DNA from: Larix kaempferi
Taxonomy: Eukaryota; Streptophyta; Pinopsida; Pinales; Pinaceae
NCBI GenBank assembly: GCA_027924585.1
Contig: BSBM01000461.1
Location: 6,962,001-7,026,000 of the forward strand
Direction of reading: 5' to 3'
Length of the DNA: 64,000 nucleotides
Part shown: piece by piece, positions 36,103-46,265 of the stretch
How the letters are laid out: the number at the start of each line of letters is the position of its first letter
How positions within the stretch are numbered: the first letter of the stretch is position 1
The notes under the pieces: model-generated
The model's input: the letters and a program-made list of their open reading frames with translations, nothing else
The model's database searches: none
Told to the model about the DNA's origin: nothing
Program-made: the position numbers and the translations under genes

Positions 36103-36110
36103 TATAAAAA
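36103..36110 (+). promoter_or_regulatory. TATA box of the SIRE-like 5' LTR
   Basis: TATAAAAA in the context CAACATCTATAAAAAAC. The 3' LTR has the same motif at 42595-42602. Its position, about 450 bp into the LTR, fits a U3/R promoter. Confidence 0.6.
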
Positions 36111-36930
36111 ACAATCGATGAGAACAAAATCACTATGAGAATGGAGAGGATGAAGAGGAGTGGTTGTTGGTTGAAGAAGATGAAGCTATGATTCGAAGAA
36201 AACAATTCAGAAGAAAAATGTGTGGCTTGATTTAATGAAGAATAGAATGCCCAAAAACCCAAGCTGTAGCAGCACAGACCAAAAATGAAAAAGGGTATGT
36301 ACTGATATATCTAAACCAATGTGATATAATAGACTGAAAAATTCTTAACAATTCAGAAGAAAAATGTGTGTCTCAATTTAATGAAGAATAGAATGCCCAG
36401 AAACCCAAGCTATAGGAGCACATACCAAAAATGAAAAGGGTATGTACTGATATATCTGAACCAGTGTGATACAATTGACTGAAAAATTCTTAGATAGGGT
36501 GGAAGGGAGGTGCTAGGGAGGATTGATTTCCTTTGTAAATCAGGTTTATGCTTGAATATTGGGAGTGGGTGCTTCCTTCTAGTGGGTGCTAAAAAAACAT
36601 GAGAGTTGGGGCTCTCAACAAGTTGCAACTTGTTAAATAGAGGTTGTAGCCTCATCTTGAGTTGGTGCTCAAAGATAATTGATGTACAGGAGTTAAAGAC
36701 TGCTTATCATTCTAAGAAGAAGAGGTTTTTTCCCTTTATGGGTTTCCTCATGAATATTTGTGTTTGTGTACATCATATGTGTGGATGATGATTACTAGGT
36801 CTTTGCTTATCTTATTCATTATCTTAACAGTCATTTTGTGAATGCTACTAAAATTTTAAAAGGAAAGATAAATTGCTTATAATTATAATTACAACTGATT
36901 CACCCCCCCTCTCAGTTGTAACAACTTTAA

Positions 36931-36950
36931 TTTGTATCGGAGCAAGTTCC
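36931..36950 (+). other. primer-binding site of the SIRE-like element
   Basis: TTGTATCGGAGCAAGTTCC differs by a few bases from the initiator-Met tRNA complement TGGTATCAGAGC seen in the host composite. It lies right after the 5' LTR. Confidence 0.75.
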
Positions 36951-36983
36951 TTTTATTTAAAGGTAGATCTATGAGCTTAAAAC

Positions 36984-38180
36984 ATGACTAGTCATGATGG
37001 AAATTCAATCAATAAGGCTCCTCTATTTGATGGGGAAAATTTTGCTTTCTGGAAGGTTAGAATGAGAACCTATCTTATGTCTTTAGGTGCTGATGTATGG
37101 GATGTAGTTGAAACTGTATATGTAAAGCCCATTGTACTAGCCACCAAAGATGACAAACTGGAATTTACCTTTAATGCAAAAGCAATGAATGTTATTCTCA
37201 GTGGCCTTGCAGAAGCTGAATTTGTGAAAGTTATGCATCTTGAATGTGCCAAAGGAATGTGGGACAAACTTATAAGCAATTATGAAGGGAATTAGAAAGT
37301 AAAAGATGCCAATCTGCAGACATACAAGTTGAAATTTGAACAACTAAAGATGAATGAGGATAAGAATGTTCGTAAATATTTCCTAAGGGTTGAAGAGCTT
37401 ATGAATGCTATGAAAGGCCTCGGTGAAACAATTGAAGAAGAATCCTTAATTCAGAAAATTTTAAGATCTTTGCCTGATAAATTTAACCCCAAAGTTTCAA
37501 CAATAGAAGAGTTAAATGATCTTAAAACTCTGGGTATTGATCAACTCCTAGGAACTCTAACTGCTTATGAAATGAGGATTAGTACAGACAAACTCATGAC
37601 TAGAGAAGCATCCTTTAAAGCAGATAAGAATATTGACTCTGGAGCAAATGAGATTGAGGCAAAATTTGTAAGAAGATTGAAGAAAGGATCAAGTAAATAT
37701 AGAGACAAGATGCCCTTTAAATGTTTTAACTGTGGTAAGATAGGTCATTTTTCCTCTAAATGTCCTCACAAGAAAAAATATCAGAATTCTAATGATGAAG
37801 AGAAATACAAATTTATGAAATACAGTAAAAATAAAAGTTTGTGTGCAAATGATGATGACTCCTCAGAGGATATAGATAGCAATTCATCTTGTGAAGATAG
37901 AATGAATGATTTTATGCTTATGGCCATAGAATATCTTAATGACGAAGAAGCTATCATTGACATGGAAGGTGAATTAATCGGTGCTTTAGAAGAGATTGAC
38001 AGACTCAGACTTAAGAAGAGAGAACAAAAACATTTGTTGATGCAGCTTGAAAAGAATGGTAAAGGAACAAGTGAAGATTTTGTATTGTTAAAATTAAAAT
38101 TAGAAGAATCAAAGAAAATAGAGGACACTCTAAAACAACATTTAGCAGAGAAAAATTTGAGATGTGAAGCTCTAGAATAA
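36984..38180 (+). pseudogene. SIRE-like gag, capsid and first zinc knuckle
   Basis: The first frame (36984-37295) begins with ATG and contains PLFDGENFAFWKVRMRTYLMS, the SIRE-type gag N-terminus. A TAG at 37293 interrupts it, and the same reading continues at 37329 (KFEQLKMNEDKNVRKYFLRV, LRSLPDKFNPKVSTIEEL, LLGTLTAYEMRI). A CCHC knuckle CFNCGKIGHFSSKC lies about 130 residues into the second frame. It is followed by an acidic stretch and a Leu/Glu/Lys-rich coiled coil ending at a TAA (38178). Apart from the single stop it is well preserved. Confidence 0.9.
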
Positions 38181-38364
38181 GAAGTAGTAAAAGCTAGAAA
38201 AGATTTGGAGAAATTTCAAGCTTTGTACCACCAAAATTTGTCAAGTATCAAAGCCCCAGAAGAACTGAATAGCATCCTGAGTAAACAAAGATCTCCATTG
38301 ATAAAAAACTGGTCTAGGTTATGAAAGTGGTTCAAGTAGCAAATAGTCAGATGATGATCATACC

Positions 38365-39153
38365 TTGCTAACCAAAATCAATAAATATAAGTTGAGATCT
38401 GATCAGGAACATAGCCAACAAGAGACAAATCAATCAAGCCCAAAAAGAAGACCAATATCCAGGCACCAAAATTTTTTCTATGGTTATTGCTATTACTGTT
38501 CTAACTTTGGTCATAAAATTGCAAATTGTGGAATTAAATTTCGAAGTATGAAACTACGGAAGTCAAAGAGTCAGCTGCTACAAAACAGAGTTGGACAATC
38601 ATTGAGGAAACAAGGATATCACGCAATTCAGTCCGCAACTAAAAGAAGAACCGATTATCAACATATCAACTATTTTGATCTATTAAATAATGAGCCAGAA
38701 TGCTTTGTTTGTCATAATTTTGGACACAAAGCTTCTGAATGTCATTTAAGGAAGTACAAAACAAATCCAAGAATAAATTATTATACATTTGAAAAGGCTA
38801 AGGTTTGGAAAAAGAAAGAAGGTGACAAATGTGGATTAGTACTTTTTGCTCAAAGGAAAAAGGATCTCTGGTATATTGACAATGGTTGTTCTAAACACAT
38901 GACGGGTGATAAAAATAAATTTCTATCTCTAAGTGAAAGTAAATCAGGAAATGTGACCTTTGGAAATGATGCCCCAGGAAAAATCAAAGGAAAAGGGATG
39001 GTAAGCTTGAGTAATGGCAGAGGAAAAGCTCAAGATGTGTTGTTTGTACATGGTTTAAAACATAACCTCCTTAGTGTCAGTCAGGTCCACGACAGAGGGT
39101 GTGAAGTAGTATTTAATTCGAAAGGGTGCAAGATAAAATGTGTACCCTCATGA
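38365..39153 (+). pseudogene. SIRE-like gag end with two zinc knuckles and protease
   Basis: This 262-codon frame contains CYYCSNFGHKIANC and CFVCHNFGHKASEC, then the protease motif WYIDNGCSKHMTGD, then GKGMVSLSNGRG and LKHNLLSVSQVHDRG. In active copia proteases the site is DSG; here it is DNG. The ATG is internal: the frame follows 38180 after one or more frameshifts, so this is one polyprotein. A TGA at 39151 ends it. Confidence 0.88.
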
Positions 39154-39156
39154 CAA

Positions 39157-40080
39157 TTGATTACAAAAGGCATAAGGACAGAAAATAATGTTTGTGTTTT
39201 GAATGAAGAAAAGGAAGAATGTCATCTAAGCAAGTATGATGAGAGTTGGTTGTGTCATAAGAGACTTGGACATTTAAATTTTGATCATATAATCAAACTT
39301 AATAACAATAGGGCAATAAAGGATCTTCCAAAGATATCAAATCCATAAGATTCGATGTGTAAGTCATGTCAAATGGGAAAGCTAACCCGCACTCAATTTA
39401 AATCAAAATGTTTTACATCAACAAATAAGCACCTTCAGTTAGTACATATGGATTTATGTGGACCATCCAGGAAGGAAGGTATAGGAAAATAAAACTATTT
39501 CATGTTGGTTATTGATGATTATTCTAGACTCGCGTGGGTTGCTTTAATGAGAGAAAAATATGAAGCATTTGAAAAATTCAAAGTGTTTAAGGCTCTGACT
39601 GAGAATCAAACATGAAAAAGATTGAAGGCAGTAAAGTGTGATAGAGGAAGAGAATTTAGTTTAGGATATTTTAAAGAATTTTGTGATAAACATGGGATCA
39701 AAAGGGAATATACTATTCCAGGGACTCCATAGCAAAATGGAGTAGTGGAAAGATAGAATAGATCAGTTCAGCAAATGGCAAGATCAATTATGAATGAAAA
39801 AAACATTTCTCAGATGTATTGGGTAGAAGCAATTCATACATCTGTCCATATTCTTAATAAAGCCCATCTAAGACCAAACAGTGATAAGACTCCTTATGAA
39901 CTTTGGTTTGGGAGACTTTCTACTATTAAGCATTTCAAAATCTTTGGAAGTAAATGCTATATTAAAAATAATTATGAACATATTGGCAAATATGATGATC
40001 GGCTGATGAAGGTATCTTTTTGGGATATGCAACAAACAACAAAGGATATAGATGCTATAATAAAAGATTGCATAAATTAG
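39157..40080 (+). pseudogene. SIRE-like pre-integrase and integrase
   Basis: The zinc-binding HHCC part reads LCHKRLGHLNFDHI and MCKSCQMGKLTR. The core has the three acidic catalytic residues in place: Asp in VHMDLCGPSR, Asp in KCDRGREFS and Glu in QNGVVER. Flanking blocks YFMLVIDDYSRLAWVALM and YELWFGRLSTIKHFKIFGSK follow. At least five stops interrupt it (for example in GIGK-stop-NYFM and TP-stop-QNG). Most look like single-base changes. The domain order is complete. Confidence 0.9.
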
Positions 40081-40544
40081 TTGATTGTATTAACATTAAA
40101 ATTGATGAAGAAATCTCAGTTAAAAATGATCAGATAAGCAGTATTGAACACGATGCAAAGAATACAATTGAAATTGAAGATGAAGAGGTCCAAGAATCAG
40201 AAAGAAAAGACTGTAAGTCAGATGATGGAGATGCAAATAAGGAAGTTTCAAATCAATAGACAAAAACAAAATCACCTTCCAAAATTGTTAAAAAAAATCA
40301 TCGGGAAAATCAGATAATTGGTGACAAGAATAAAGGATTTTAGACAAGAAGAAAATTGATTGAAGCTTCAGAGCAATCATAGATTGCTTTTCTATCTATG
40401 GTTAAACCCAAGAACTTTGATGAAGCTAGTAAAGATGAAGATTGGATTAAAACCATGAATGAATAGCTTGATCAAATTGAGAAGAATAATACTTGGGAAA
40501 TTGTTCCTAGACCTACAGATAAGAATGTAATAGGCTCTAAATGG
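40081..40544 (+). pseudogene. SIRE-like linker and N-terminal RT
   Basis: This contains an acidic stretch (IEIEDEEVQESERKD), then QIAFLSMVKPKNFDEASKDED, a stop, [16 protein letters not shown] and [14 protein letters not shown]. The last blocks are the N-terminal RT motifs of copia pol (WxxAMxEEL, NxTWELVPRP, IGxKWVFK). Confidence 0.82.
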
Positions 40545-41477
40545 GTGTTTAAAAACAAGATGAATGAACAAGGACAGGTTGTGAGGAATAAATCCAAATT
40601 GGTCTATAAAGGGAATGCACAAATTGAGGGTCAGGATTTTGATGAGACCTTTGCACCAATGGAAAGATTAGAAGCCATTAGAATGTTTCTTGCATATGCT
40701 AACCACAAAAACTTCAAAGTGTATCAGATGGATGTTAAATCAACATTTCTTAATCGAAATCTGGAAGAAGAAGTCTATATGGAGCAACCTGAAGGATTTT
40801 AGCTGACAGACAATCTTGACTATATTTACAAACTGAAGAAGGTGCTATATGGATTGAAACAAGCACCAAGAGCCTGGTATTGTAGATTGGATAAGTATCT
40901 ACTAGAAAAAGGTTTCAAGAAAGGTAATGTTGACAGTAATTTGTACATCAAGGTTGAAGATGCCGATTTATTAGTTGTTTTGGTCTATGTGGATGACATT
41001 ATTTTTGGATGTACTAATGATTCTTATGTTCAGTGGTTTGCTAATGCCATGCAATTTGAGTTTGAGATGTAAATGATAGGAGAGTTTTCATTCTTTCTTG
41101 GTCTTCAAATCAATCAGAGTTTTGAAGGTTTATTTCTCTCCCAAGAGACGTACTTGAAGGAGATGTTGAAGATATTTCATATGGAAGATTCTTCACCTGT
41201 CAGCACACCCATGGTTGTTGGATGCAAGCTCAGCAAGGATGATGTATCACCAAAGGTTGATCAAAGAACATATCGGTCAATGGTAGCTAGCCTGTTGTAC
41301 ATCACAGCATCTCGTCCTGATATAATGCAAGTTGTTGGTATGGTAGGTAGATTTCAGTCTGCTCCTAAGCAAAGCCATTTAGTAGCTGTTAAGCGGATAT
41401 TCAAATATTTGAAAGGCACAGTGACTTATGGTCTCTGGTATCCTGGAAATCAAAACTTTCATTTAACAACATATTAA
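40545..41477 (+). pseudogene. SIRE-like reverse transcriptase
   Basis: Three adjoining frames hold the RT blocks [93 protein letters not shown] and RPDIM. The catalytic YVDD is intact. Stops fall after EQPEGF (40801) and EFEM (41070). The end of the third frame at 41475 breaks the TTYxDVDWA start of RNase H. Confidence 0.92.
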
Positions 41478-41936
41478 GATGTTGACTGGGCAAACTGTTT
41501 GGATGAAAGAAAGAGCACAAGTGGAGGTGCATTCTTCTTAGGTGATTCACTAGTAGCATGGCTAAGTAAGAAGCAAGGCTCTATAGCTTTGTCTACCATA
41601 GAAGTTGAATACATTGCTACAGCTACATGTTGTACACAAGTTCTATGGATGATTCAAACTCTTGCAGATCTAAAAGTAACATATGTTGAATCTATTCCTC
41701 TTCATTGTGATAACACAAGTGCCATTAGTGTCTCCAAGAACCCTATTCTTCATTCCAAGACCAAACACATTCCAATCAAGTATCATTTTTTAAGGGAGCA
41801 GGTTACAAATAGAGTTGTCCAATTACATTTCATTCCTTCTAAAGAACAGATTGCTGATATCTTTACTAAACCCTTATCCAAAATCGAGTTTGAATATCCG
41901 CGCCAAAAGTTGGGTATCATATCTTGTTCCAACTAA
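41478..41936 (+). pseudogene. SIRE-like RNase H
   Basis: The blocks DVDWANCLDERKSTSG, KKQGSIALSTIEVEYIA, LHCDNTSAISVSKNPI, HSKTKHIPIKYHFLRE and EQIADIFTKPL are in order in one open frame of 145 codons after the stop at 41475. The acidic active-site residues (DVDWA, the Glu of VEYIA, HCDN) are kept. The frame ends with KLGIISCSN. No env-like frame follows in the 245 bp to the LTR. Confidence 0.92.
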
Positions 41937-42049
41937 GCTGTTCACTTTGGCAGGGGGACTTTGTGCTTATTGCATATCTAATGTAATTCTGAGATGGTTC
42001 CAGAATGTTTTCTTTGCTGGTTTCTAAGTTCATCTTGATAGGGGGAGAT

Positions 42050-42180
42050 GTATTGTCATGTTTTCTTTGACATTGATGTCAAAGGGGGAGAAGTTCAGGT
42101 AGTTGCAGATGATAAGCTGTTAGTGATTACACTTGCAGCATCATAAATTTTAGGTTTCCATCAATGCAAAAGGGGGATAT
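42050..42180 (+). other. polypurine tracts before the SIRE-like 3' LTR
   Basis: AAAAGGGGGATAT abuts the LTR start TGTTGG. A second tract, CAAAGGGGGAGAAG, lies about 90 bp upstream beside the near-palindrome TTGACATTGATGTCAA (42067-42082). CCATCAATG (42158-42166) and CATTGATGG (42204-42212) flank the LTR junction as a 9-bp inverted repeat. Confidence 0.82.
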
Positions 42181-43407
42181 TGTTGGCACTATGATTCAGT
42201 TGTCATTGATGGTTGGAAAGTAGACAAGGCTGTGACTTAGAAGGATGCAACTCAGACAGTTGTAACTTAGACGGTTTCGACTCAGACAGCTGCGACTCAG
42301 ACGACCGTGACTCAGACGGCTGAGACTCAGAAGATCATGACTCAGACAGCCACGATTCAGACGGCTAAGACTCAGACGGCCATGACTCAGACAGTCGCGA
42401 GTTAGACAACCATGACTTAGACAAGTTGAGACTCACAAACATTTATTTATTTGATAAGTAGTCAGTTACAACGTGTAAGTTCTAGAAGTCAAAGAGACAA
42501 TTCAATTTTCGAATTGGGAGTTAAAGAGACAATTTAAGTTTTAGAATTGGAATATCTGGAATTTAAAGAGACCGAGGAATATAACTTCAGCATCTATAAA
42601 AAAAATCGATGAGAACAAAATCAGTATGAGAATTGAGAGGATGAAGAGGAGTGGTTACTGGCTGAAGAAAATGAAGCTATGATTCGAAGAAAAAAATTAT
42701 GAAGAAAAATGTGTGGCTCAATTTAATGAAGAAACTCAAGCTATAGCAGCACAGACCAAAAATGAAAAAGGGTATGTACTGATATATCTGAACCAGTGTG
42801 ATAAAATTGAATGAAAAATTCTTAACAATTCAGAAGAAATATGTGTGGCTCGATTTATTCAAGAATAGAATGCCCAGAAACCCAAGATGTAGCAATAGAG
42901 ACCAAAAATGAAAAGGGTATGCATTGATATATCTGAACCAGTGTGATATAATTGACTGAAAAAGTCTTACATGGGGTGGAAGGGAGGTGCTAGGGAAGAT
43001 TGATTTCCTCTGTAAATTAGGATGATGCCTAAATATTGGGAGTGGGTCCTTCCTTCTAGTAGGTGCTAGAAAAACATGAGAGTTGGGTCTCTCAACAACT
43101 TGCAGCTTGTTAAACAGAGGTTGTAGCCTCATCTTGAGTTGGTGCTCAAAGATAATTGATGTACATGAGTTAAAGACTGCTTATCATCCTAAGAAGAAGA
43201 GGTTTTTTCCCTTTATGGGTTTCCTCATGAATATATGTGTCTATGTACATCATATGTGTCGATGATGATTACTAGGTCTTTGCTTATCTTATTCATTATC
43301 TTGACACTCATTTTGTGAATTGTACTAAAATTTTAAAAGGAAAGATAAATTGATCCTAATTATAATTACAGTTGATTCACCCCCCCCTCTCAGTTGTAAC
43401 AACTTAT
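42181..43407 (+). repeat. 3' LTR of the SIRE-like element
   Basis: It starts TGTTGGCACTATGATTCAG and is colinear with the 5' LTR to CTCAGTTGTAACAACTT near 43405. It contains its own 12-bp minisatellite (about 42226-42428) and TATA box (42595-42602). The sequence then passes into the resumed LTR B at CCTTGGTCATCAGGG. Confidence 0.87.
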
Positions 43408-46072
43408 CCTTGGTCATCAGGGTTACTACTTCTCTCATTAACCATCAGGTATGTAGCATCATCAAGGAGTATGCTTCATCATACTGTGTACAAGGAATCA
43501 CGATGTGGTCAGCATCAGGCATGCATCATTAGATATGCGCATCACTATAAAGATGACACTTTATCTATAGCATGCATCATCATCATTTCACTCAGACATT
43601 AAACTAGATTTATCTCTGCAGTATGCATAGTGTAACAATGGAATTATCAATATGCCACTTGTCTGTGCATGTCAACCTTGGAGAGTGTATGTGCTTTTAG
43701 GACAGACTACACACATCGATGTTGTATTGTACATTCATAACTATATGTATACCTTACTGTGTATAGGAGTGTAGCATGCACCATCATCAATGAGTGTTAG
43801 GCATCATAAACATCATCACCATCATATTTTAAGGCATGCAATGTCATCATTACCATCGCTTTGCATCACTGTATTTATACATTGCATAACTCACAATATT
43901 GTACTGTATATAGCATCATATCAACATCATTGTTTTGTGCATGCCACTGTATGTGTAACTGTATGTCTTGGAACTATCATCATCATCAACCATAGGAGTG
44001 CATCATCACTGAGTATTTGTCATCACATCATCATAATAGAGTGTATCATAGATCATAGAGTATATGTCATACCTTGTGCATATCAAACTCATGTAACTAT
44101 TGTAGATGATTACTGTATGCATACATATTGTTCAGACTGTAGAAGGATCAGATTTGTGGTGGAGGGAAGCCACCATTCAACCCAAGAGAATTTGCAAAAT
44201 CAGACTTGGTTATGGTCTGCTCCCACAAGGAATGTCCCAAAAGAAGTCTGTGTAAGCAAGATAAAAAGTCCAAGAGGAAGGTCTATAGTCTGTTGTCAGA
44301 ATTTCCATGGGTTAGGGAATCTTCTTCATTGCAGCTGCTGCTATGTATGTTCACCCAACAAAAACTCCACAAGTGCATATGAGATTTATAAAAAAACAAC
44401 AAATAAATTTTTTTCTATTGCTGCTCCAAAAGTCACCACAGAGACTATGTATATTAGGGCACTTCTCCAATGAAGTTCTCTTAGTCCACTCGAAAAGAAG
44501 AAACCTCAGCCCAAATACCTGTCATGAAAATCAAGACTTATAGGGTGGAAAAACATCCAACACTTCAGATGTATGCTGCTGCAAACACTGGTAAAACGTC
44601 GAAAAATTACAGTCTACTGCAAATTTTCGTTGCCTCAGTTCACCTATTCCATCTCAGCGAGGTTCTTCCTCAAACAGATCCGAAAAAACTCAGAGCAAAT
44701 TCGAATTCCCCCTCCCTTCAAAAGTGAAGATATGACTGGGTATTTATACTCATTTTCCACAAAATTTTTATGGAGCCGACTTGTAATAAAATCAATTTTT
44801 TTTTTTTAATTTAAAATTTAATTTAATTTTGTTTGGTCGGATGGCCCAAAGGATGAGGTACTTCAACTTTAAAAAATCATATTTCATCAACCATGAGGAA
44901 CCACGTGACATGCCACCTACCATTGGAAACAACATGAGGAGGGCTATTATCTTATGACAGGCTTATTTGAAAATACATGGTTCTTCATTCTTAAAATCTT
45001 CAATTTGTATAGGACGTCAAAGACCCCACACATAATGGTGTCAGATACCATGTTACCTTATGCATAAGTTCCAAGGTCAAAGGCTTCAATGGACATCACC
45101 AAAGGCATGAGGGCTTCAATGGTATTCACATCCACATACTTCACATCAACAAGGAGGAGGACTGCACCATATACTCATCATATCAAGGGTATCAAGGACC
45201 CCAACACCACCAATCAAGTGGGGACAAAGACTTTCTCAAGAATGTCATCATCATTATTATACAAGATGGCTTCAAGGACTTCAAGGGATTCAACATCATC
45301 ATGTTCAAGGTCTACATATCATTAAAAACATATCCAATGGTTCCACTATATATATCTTCATCACCCCAAGAGTACCAACATCATGCAACCATCATCAAGC
45401 CACTAAGTGTGTGGGTACCACATGTAAGAGTGTGATAAGATCATAAGTTCCATCATACCACCATATAAGTGGGTTCCAAACCTTCTCTTGCACTTAGGAC
45501 CATCTTCAAGAATTCCAAGACCCCATAAACCCACAACGTCATTACCAACAGTACAAAGGGACCAATCATGTATTCCTTCAAGTGATAGGGGTACAGGGAC
45601 ATCGTGATCATGGCAAGAGGGCTTCATGGACTTCTTCAACCACCTAAGCCATACAAGAGGACATCCAAGGGTCAATATCAATCATGACTTCACCTTTGGG
45701 GTTTCCAGACCTTCTCCTGGGGTGCCACGACACCATCAGAGCATAATGACCACAAAATGGGTCATTAATTCTTCTCCGACCCATTTAGGGATTCTCCATC
45801 ATCTATGGGAGCTTCAACACCACCATTAGGGACTTCAGCATCGTCAACAAGGTGGTGGCTCCAAGATCCACCCTTGTGGGTACAAGGACCTTATCAACTG
45901 GGTATAAGGTTCTCCAAAGCACAAACCATATCTGTGTGAGCTCCAAGGCATTGGATGTGAGGGTATTGGGATCATCCATACTTGTGCACTACAAGAGAGA
46001 CTTGGTGGCATCAATGACTACCTGTGGGGACACTACAAGTCCATGTTGGAAGCAATGACAATTTCATCAACA
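43408..46072 (-). repeat. LTR B of the composite, second part
   Basis: It resumes at CTTGGTCATCAGGGTTACTAC, matching 48857 onward in LTR C, and runs to TTTCATCAACA at 46072. With 35133-35658 it makes an LTR of about 3.19 kb. The TATA box is at 44741-44748. It ends beside a polypurine tract (46073-46086), so it also serves as the 3' LTR of internal region B. Confidence 0.9.
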
Positions 46073-46265
46073 ATCTCCCCCTTTGTCATTGATGACAACA
46101 ACTCATGCTCCCCCTGTGAGCATGCTCCCCTTTTGTCTTCATATCTCCCCCTTTGGAATCAATGGAAAAGGGTGTCCACATATCTGTATCTGATCACTGA
46201 TCACTACTCACTGCTCCCCCTGTCAATATGCCCAATCTTAGGACCTGTCTGTATGCTTGGATTAA
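46073..46265 (-). other. polypurine tract and 3' non-coding part of internal region B
   Basis: In element orientation this stretch carries repeated GGGGGA-type purine runs (AGGGGGAGCATGAG, AAAGGGGGAGAT) and ends at the LTR start. It is colinear with 31530-31719 of region A. Multiple GGGGGAG runs before the LTR are typical of SIRE-type copia elements. Confidence 0.75.

Larger units (their letters stand above)
35659..36930 (+). repeat. 5' LTR of the SIRE-like element
   Basis: It starts TGTTGGCACTATGATTCA, as does the 3' LTR at 42181. It shares a 12-bp minisatellite, a TATA box (36103-36110), the phrase GAAGAAGAGGTTTTTTCCCT and a C-run followed by CTCAGTTGTAACAACTT near the end. The exact 3' boundary is uncertain by about 8 bases, since it does not end in a clean CA. 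Confidence 0.87.
35659..43407 (+). mobile_element. SIRE/Maximus-like Ty1/copia element nested in LTR B (degenerate)
   Basis: The layout is: 5' LTR 35659-36930, primer site, long gag with coiled coil and three CCHC knuckles, protease, integrase, RT, RNase H, polypurine tract and 3' LTR 42181-43407, all in the plus orientation. Long gag, multiple knuckles, the WYIDNGCSKHM protease style and the initiator-Met-like primer site match the SIRE/Maximus lineage. No env-like ORF follows RNase H. Flanks TCTTG (35654-35658) and CCTTG (43408-43412) are a one-mismatch TSD. Many stops show that it is dead. Confidence 0.9.
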
